In this document: positions 24,748 through 26,765 of the stretch, piece after piece
How the letters are laid out: every line of letters begins with the position of its first letter
Position numbering within the stretch: position 1 is the stretch's first letter
Assembly (NCBI GenBank): GCA_938003765.1
Contig: CALKYE010000042.1
Coordinates: 1-26,765 of the forward strand
DNA: 26,765 nt
From: an uncultured Planctomycetia bacterium
GTDB lineage: Bacteria; Planctomycetota; UBA1135; GCA-002686595
Reading direction: 5' to 3'
The notes under the pieces: generated by a model
Told to the model about the DNA's origin: nothing
What the model saw: only the letters and a program-made list of their open reading frames with translations
Databases searched by the model: none
Translations under genes and position numbers: made by a program

Positions 24748-26418
24748 ATGCAGCGCACGCCCCGCCTCTACACGTTCCCCACCCTCATCAGCTCCAGCCT
24801 GTGCGCCGCGCTCGTCGCGTGTTCGACGCCCGGCGCCTCCTCCAACGGAGCAGCCGCCAGGACAGCGCCGAACGCGAGCGGCGACGCACCGGCGAGCGAA
24901 CACGCCGCCGCGAAGCCCGGCGCGCCGACCTGCGGGGATCCGCTCGTGCCGGCCAGCGGCAACGGCGGTTACGACGTTCAGAGCTACGCCCTGGACTTGC
25001 GCTTCGTGTCGGTCGACGCACCGCTGGAAGCCACGGCGCGGATTCGCGCGCGCGCGCTGCACGGGCTGACGCGCTTCAACCTGGACTTCTACGGGCTCGA
25101 GGTGCGCTCGGCGCAGGTCGACGGCGCCGACGCGCTGTTCGAGCGCCAGGGACAGGAGTTGGTGCTGTGGCCCGCGAAGCCGCTCGCCGCGGGCGCCGAC
25201 TTCGAAGTCGTGATCGCGTACGGCGGCGTGCCGAGCGGCGTGGAGGACTCGACGCTGCCCGTCCCGGGCGTCGAGATCGGCTGGGTCAGCGCCGAAGGCG
25301 AGGCCTACGTCTTCAGCCAACCCAACGGCGCGATGAACTTCCTGCCGTGCAACGACCACCCCAGCGACAAGGCGCTGTACTCGGCGCGGCTCACGGCGCC
25401 CAAGCCGTTGCTCGCCGTGTCGAACGGCGTCCTGCAGGAGACCATCGACAACGGCGACACGCGCACGTTCGTGTGGAGCGCGCGCGATCCGCTGGCGACG
25501 TACCTGATCACGATCGCGATCGGTGAGTTCGAGGTCGAGGAGTTGGTCGCGCAGGACGGCCGCAAGTACACCAACTACTACTCGCCCAAGCTGCGCGCGA
25601 GCCAGCGCAAGTCGTTCGCCAAGACGCCGCAGATCATCGAGACGCTCGAGTCGATCGCCGGGCCGTACCCGTTCGAGTCCTGCGGCAACATCGCCTCGTG
25701 CCTCCCTCTACCCGCCGCGCTCGAGACCCAGACGATCCCCGTCTACGGACTGGGCTCGGGCGTCGAATCGGTGATCGCGCACGAGCACGCGCACCAGTGG
25801 TTCGGCGATCTGGTCAGCGTCGCGGATTGGAGCGACATCTGGCTCAACGAGGGCTTCGCCGAGTACCTGGCGTGGATGTACACCGAGCGCTCGAAGGGCG
25901 TCGAAGCGTTCGAAAAGATCGTCTACGGCGCGTATCGCAGCATGCGCAACGCCAAGGGCAACACGCCGGGCAAGGTGACCGCGCGCAGCATGTTCGGCTC
26001 GAGCGTGTACGTGCGCGGACCGCTCGTGCTGCACGCGCTGCGTTTGGACGTCGGCGATGCGACTTTCGAGAACACGCTGCGTTCGTGGTGCGAGAAGTAC
26101 GCGCACGGCAACGCGAACATCGGCCAGTTCCTCGAGCACGCCTCGAGCGTCGCCGGCCGCGACGTGAGGCCGACGCTCAACCCCTGGCTGTACGACGAGC
26201 AGATCCCGCGCTGGCCGGCCTACGACCAACGCATCGACGCCGAGAATCAGGAGCGCGACGCGCGGCGGGCCAAGCGCGACGCAGAGCGGGCCGCACGCGA
26301 GGCAGAGAAGGCGGCCAAGGCGGCGCAGAAGGCCGCGGAGTCGAGCGCTGATGAGTCGAGCGCCGACAAGCCGGCGCCCGAGAAGCCCGCCGACGGCTCG
26401 TCAGACTCCGACGGCTGA
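24748..26418 (+). CDS. M1-family metallopeptidase lipoprotein (aminopeptidase N-like)
   Basis: A predicted exported lipoprotein of 556 residues. The ATG at 24748 gives 'MQRTPRLYTFPTLISSSLCA' then ALVACS, with lipobox Cys about 25; a longer in-frame start at 24652 would bury this signal. An N-terminal beta-saddle domain (about 70-260) precedes the thermolysin-like domain. The zinc site is HEHAH (His345, Glu346, His349) plus Glu368 in 'WLNEGFAEYLAW', the exact HExxH-x18-E spacing of M1. The substrate-recognition GxMEN motif is replaced by 'ALETQTIPVYG', so exopeptidase specificity may differ. A conserved Tyr is probably in 'MFGSSVYVRGPLVLHAL'. The ERAP-like C-terminal domain is absent. Instead the protein ends in about 60 charged Ala/Lys/Glu residues ('AAREAEKAAKAAQKAAES'). 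It would trim peptides at the cell surface or periplasm. Confidence 0.93.
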   Translation: MQRTPRLYTFPTLISSSLCAALVACSTPGASSNGAAARTAPNASGDAPASEHAAAKPGAPTCGDPLVPASGNGGYDVQSYALDLRFVSVDAPLEATARIRARALHGLTRFNLDFYGLEVRSAQVDGADALFERQGQELVLWPAKPLAAGADFEVVIAYGGVPSGVEDSTLPVPGVEIGWVSAEGEAYVFSQPNGAMNFLPCNDHPSDKALYSARLTAPKPLLAVSNGVLQETIDNGDTRTFVWSARDPLATYLITIAIGEFEVEELVAQDGRKYTNYYSPKLRASQRKSFAKTPQIIETLESIAGPYPFESCGNIASCLPLPAALETQTIPVYGLGSGVESVIAHEHAHQWFGDLVSVADWSDIWLNEGFAEYLAWMYTERSKGVEAFEKIVYGAYRSMRNAKGNTPGKVTARSMFGSSVYVRGPLVLHALRLDVGDATFENTLRSWCEKYAHGNANIGQFLEHASSVAGRDVRPTLNPWLYDEQIPRWPAYDQRIDAENQERDARRAKRDAERAAREAEKAAKAAQKAAESSADESSADKPAPEKPADGSSDSDG

Positions 26419-26422
26419 GCCC

Positions 26423-26437
26423 GCGCGTCGCACGCGC
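26423..26437. terminator. Hairpin between convergent M1 peptidase and SelW genes
   Basis: GCGCGT and ACGCGC form a perfect 6-bp stem with a 3-nt loop. It fills the 19-bp space between the M1 stop (26418) and the SelW stop (26438). No U-tract is present on either strand. A two-way terminator is plausible but not certain. Confidence 0.4.
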
Positions 26438-26677
26438 CTACGCTTCGATCCGCTCGCGCAACTGCTTAGGCAGTTCCTGGTAGGCCGGGAAGCGGCCGTC
26501 GCGCTTCTTCGAGAACACTCTCGTGCCGTCGAAGTCGACCTCGAACACCCCGCCGTCACCGCGGACGACGTCGAATTCGAAGGTTTGCTCGGGGAACGCT
26601 GCCTTGAGCTCGGCGACCAGACCGGTCGCCTGGGGCAGGTAGTTTCAACGGCCGCAGTACTCGATACGGATCTTCAC
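26438..26677 (-). CDS. selW: SelW/Rdx-family selenoprotein with in-frame TGA (selenocysteine) codon
   Basis: A 79-residue thioredoxin-like redox protein of the Rdx (SelW/SelT/SelH) family. Translation from the GTG at 26677 gives 'VKIRIEYCGRUNYLPQATGL', where U is the TGA at 26647-26645 (residue 11). The frame then stays open to a TAG at 26438: 'AELKAAFPEQTFEFDVVRGD', 'GGVFEVDFDGTRVFSKKRDG', 'RFPAYQELPKQLRERIEA'. The N-terminal strand, the CxxU motif, the strand before 'GVFEV..DG..VFSK' and the ending all match SelW-family proteins in length and order. The UGA falls exactly at the redox-active position that is Cys or Sec in homologues. A SECIS-like hairpin follows the UGA. No upstream in-frame start is nearby. 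Read as a stop, the TGA would leave a 10-residue peptide, which is why standard calling misses the gene. The function is probably thiol redox; the partner is unknown. Sec insertion needs SelA/B/C/D encoded elsewhere. Confidence 0.92.
26599..26647 (-). promoter_or_regulatory. Bacterial SECIS element of the selW gene, including the UGA codon
   Basis: On the minus strand the UGA (26647-26645) is followed by 14 nt. A perfect 7-bp stem GGCGACC/GGTCGCC (26630-26624 with 26618-26612) then closes on the 5-nt loop GGTCT (26623-26619). The loop equals the GGUCU of the E. coli fdhF SECIS, whose G and U contact SelB, and its distance from UGA is in the range usual for bacterial elements. A lower stem CTGCC/GGCAG (26638-26634 with 26603-26599) may extend it across an asymmetric internal loop. 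There is no bulged U in the upper stem, unlike fdhF. Confidence 0.8.
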
Positions 26678-26765
26678 GCGTGGGGGTGCTCGTGGATTTG
26701 GGCGCGCTGCGCCGGACGATCGGGGCCGAGAGTATCGACCGTGCGCCGCGGCGATCCAACACCCG
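26678..26765 (-). promoter_or_regulatory. Upstream region of selW with a possible -10 box
   Basis: On the minus strand TACTCT (26729-26734, within GATACTCT) would give a start site near 26722 and a leader of about 45 nt. A small hairpin, GGCGC-AGC-GCGCC (26701-26713), sits inside the leader. No Shine-Dalgarno sequence precedes the GTG. No gene is visible in this 88-bp stretch. Confidence 0.3.

Noticed and set aside
26645..26647. TGA as a true stop, making the selW downstream part a pseudogene remnant
   Set aside because: Both sides of the TGA are in one frame with no other damage, the TGA is exactly at the CxxU position, and a SECIS-like hairpin follows. A one-base sequencing error remains possible but does not explain the hairpin.
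26556..26762. 68-codon minus-strand frame overlapping the selW region
   Set aside because: It is in a different frame from the SelW sequence, very Arg/Pro-rich and without family signal. Only the frame with the TGA matches SelW.

Overview
The window is GC-rich chromosomal DNA with dense, mostly housekeeping or secretory genes and no sign of phage, insertion sequence, CRISPR or tRNA. The protein content suggests a Planctomycetota-type bacterium: an FG-GAP/ASPIC-UnbV lipoprotein, a PVC-style beta-propeller/HEAT protein, tandem formylglycine-type sulfatases, M14 peptidases with DxDGDG loops, and two secreted proteins ending in the same Cys-containing C-terminal domain. The lineage is an inference from gene content. 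Almost every gene has an export signal or lipobox, so most of the window concerns the cell envelope.

Layout. 1-6817 (minus strand): a UshA-like 5'-nucleotidase lipoprotein is coupled by a GTGA overlap to a HEAT/vWA protein. An FG-GAP/ASPIC-UnbV/redoxin-like lipoprotein and the 5' part of an enoyl-CoA hydratase follow. 6897-8583 (plus): a three-gene operon joined by 4-nt overlaps encodes two paralogous BamE/SmpA-like lipoproteins and a TPR-zincin. 8696-9805 (plus): a DNRLRE surface protein. 9816-13060 (minus): two coupled sulfatases, divergent from a beta-propeller/HEAT protein (13145-14698). 14736-18944 (plus): a Lys/His-tailed protein, then an M14 pair in which the upstream member has lost every catalytic residue and the downstream one is intact. 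19223-20395 (plus): a lamin-tail-like secreted protein with a structured leader and a strong terminator. 20571-24007 (plus): YfiR coupled to a CHASE8 hybrid histidine kinase. 24032-24625 (minus): a PduO-type cobalamin adenosyltransferase. 24748-26418 (plus): an M1 aminopeptidase lipoprotein.

The most important observation is at the right edge. A 79-codon gene on the minus strand (26677-26438) encodes a SelW/Rdx-family protein whose CxxU motif uses an in-frame TGA. A hairpin with the loop GGUCU, as in the E. coli fdhF SECIS, starts 14 nt after that TGA. I read it as a true selenoprotein that ordinary gene calling breaks in two.

A second window-wide pattern is regulatory. At several operon heads a TAnnnT (-10) box lies only 6-7 bp before the ATG, which predicts leaderless mRNAs. 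Genes inside operons are instead joined by GTGA, ATGA or TGATG overlaps.
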